A DNA stretch of 8,655 bases, taken from NCBI GenBank assembly GCA_902490055.1, contig CABUCP010000104.1, positions 1 through 8,655 of the forward strand, read 5' to 3'. Below are positions 8,217 through 8,655 of this stretch, piece after piece. The notes beneath the pieces are model-generated. The model made no database searches, was not told the origin of the DNA, and worked only from the letters and a program-made list of their open reading frames with translations. The position numbers were made by a program, and so were the translations under genes. The first letter of the stretch is position 1. Each line of letters starts with the position of its first letter. The DNA comes from an uncultured Klebsiella sp. GTDB lineage: Bacteria > Pseudomonadota > Gammaproteobacteria > Enterobacterales > Enterobacteriaceae.

Positions 8217-8558
8217 ATGCGAATATTTGTTTACGGCAGTTTACGGCGCAAACAAGGCAACAGCCACTGGATGACCAACGCCCAGTTGCTGGGCGCTCAT
8301 AGTGTCGACGATTATCAGCTGTACAGCCTGGGCCACTATCCAGGCGCGGTGCCGGGCGAAGGCACAGTACATGGTGAAGTGTATCGTATCGACGCCTCGA
8401 CGCTGGCCGAGCTGGATGCGCTGCGCACCAAGGGCGGTGAATACGCGCGCCATCTGATCCAGACGCCTTACGGCAGCGCGTGGATGTATGTCTATCAGCG
8501 CTCCGTCGAGGGGTTTGCGCAGATTGAGAGCGGAAACTGGTTGGACAGAGACCAGTAA
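8217..8558 (+). CDS. ytfP: YtfP, gamma-glutamylcyclotransferase-fold protein
   Basis: The 113 residues equal the E. coli YtfP length. The N-terminal VYGSLR (5-10) is the substrate-loop signature of the gamma-glutamylcyclotransferase (GGCT/AIG2-like) fold, a small beta-barrel; the family cleaves gamma-glutamyl peptides to 5-oxoproline. GTVHGEVY (49-56) and the stretch LDALRTKGGEYAR (66-78) are the other family positions. The usual catalytic Glu after LDxL appears to be Arg70, with Glu75 nearby, so activity is uncertain and the real substrate is unknown. There is no signal peptide, so it is cytoplasmic. It starts two bases after the tamB stop with only a weak GAG upstream, implying co-translation with tamB, and is followed by a strong terminator. 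Its place in the TAM operon is conserved in enterobacteria, but a functional link to TamA/TamB is not established. Confidence 0.92.
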   Translation: MRIFVYGSLRRKQGNSHWMTNAQLLGAHSVDDYQLYSLGHYPGAVPGEGTVHGEVYRIDASTLAELDALRTKGGEYARHLIQTPYGSAWMYVYQRSVEGFAQIESGNWLDRDQ

Positions 8559-8567
8559 TTGAAAACG

Positions 8568-8598
8568 ACAACGCCACCTTCGGGTGGCGTTGTTTTTT
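8568..8598 (+). terminator. Intrinsic terminator of the tamA-tamB-ytfP operon
   Basis: A perfect 11-bp stem (8568-8578 with 8583-8593) is capped by a UUCG tetraloop closed by C-G and followed by a run of T to 8598. It begins ten bases after the ytfP stop. A short A-run upstream (8562-8565) gives little reverse activity, so it acts mainly on the plus strand. Confidence 0.93.
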
Positions 8599-8609
8599 AC
8601 CGTCTCGAG

Positions 8610-8624
8610 TTGGGCTGGGCCCAA
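8610..8624. other. Small GC-rich hairpin between two terminators
   Basis: TTGGGC (8610-8615) and GCCCAA (8619-8624) form a 6-bp stem with a three-base loop. On the minus strand it lies directly after the U-run of the next terminator, so it would be transcribed only on read-through. No function is evident. Confidence 0.3.
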
Positions 8625-8655
8625 AAAAAACACCGCCAAAAGGCGGTGTTTTTTT
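8623..8655. terminator. Hairpin terminator at the window edge, likely for a convergent gene
   Basis: CACCGCC (8631-8637), an AAAA loop, then GGCGGTG (8642-8648), flanked by an A-run on the left (8623-8630) and a T-run on the right (8649-8655). It can terminate in both directions. Because the operon already has its own terminator, its natural user is probably a minus-strand gene beyond the right edge, expected to be ppa (inorganic pyrophosphatase) by synteny. That gene is not in the window. Confidence 0.8.

Overview
The window is a conserved chromosomal segment from a gamma-proteobacterium of the order Enterobacterales. Protein content, gene order and GC-rich third codon positions suggest a Klebsiella-like member of the Enterobacteriaceae. 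The genus is inferred from remembered similarity, not from a search. All six genes are full length, with no frameshift, transposon, integrase, CRISPR array, tRNA or rRNA.

Layout: ytfK (+, 120-326) faces ytfL/paeA (-, 390-1742) across a shared hairpin terminator. A 181-base spacer (1743-1923) follows. On the minus strand it holds a stem-loop just after the msrA stop, an isolated -10-like hexamer and a strong terminator hairpin. msrA (-, 1924-2562) and tamA (+, 2708-4441) diverge from a 145-base intergenic region with a good msrA promoter and a GGGTT/AACCC inverted repeat. tamA, tamB (4438-8214) and ytfP (8217-8558) form a tight operon with an ATGA overlap and a 2-base gap. It ends at a textbook terminator (8568-8598). 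The window closes on a second hairpin (8623-8655) suited to a convergent gene to the right, probably ppa by Enterobacteriaceae synteny.

Functional picture: TamA (outer-membrane Omp85 barrel) and TamB (inner-membrane-anchored, periplasm-spanning AsmA-like protein) form the TAM complex, linked to phospholipid transport to the outer membrane and to assembly of some outer-membrane proteins. YtfP is a small gamma-glutamylcyclotransferase-fold protein made from the same operon. MsrA repairs methionine sulfoxide, YtfL/PaeA is a CNNM/CorC-type membrane protein linked to polyamine export, and YtfK modulates the stringent response through SpoT.

No new biological system is visible. The points worth a second look are non-coding (the msrA-ytfL spacer, the ytfK leader, the msrA/tamA intergenic repeat), plus a possible missing catalytic residue in YtfP and an ordered cysteine pattern in TamB. 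No gene-free stretch exceeds 300 bases.
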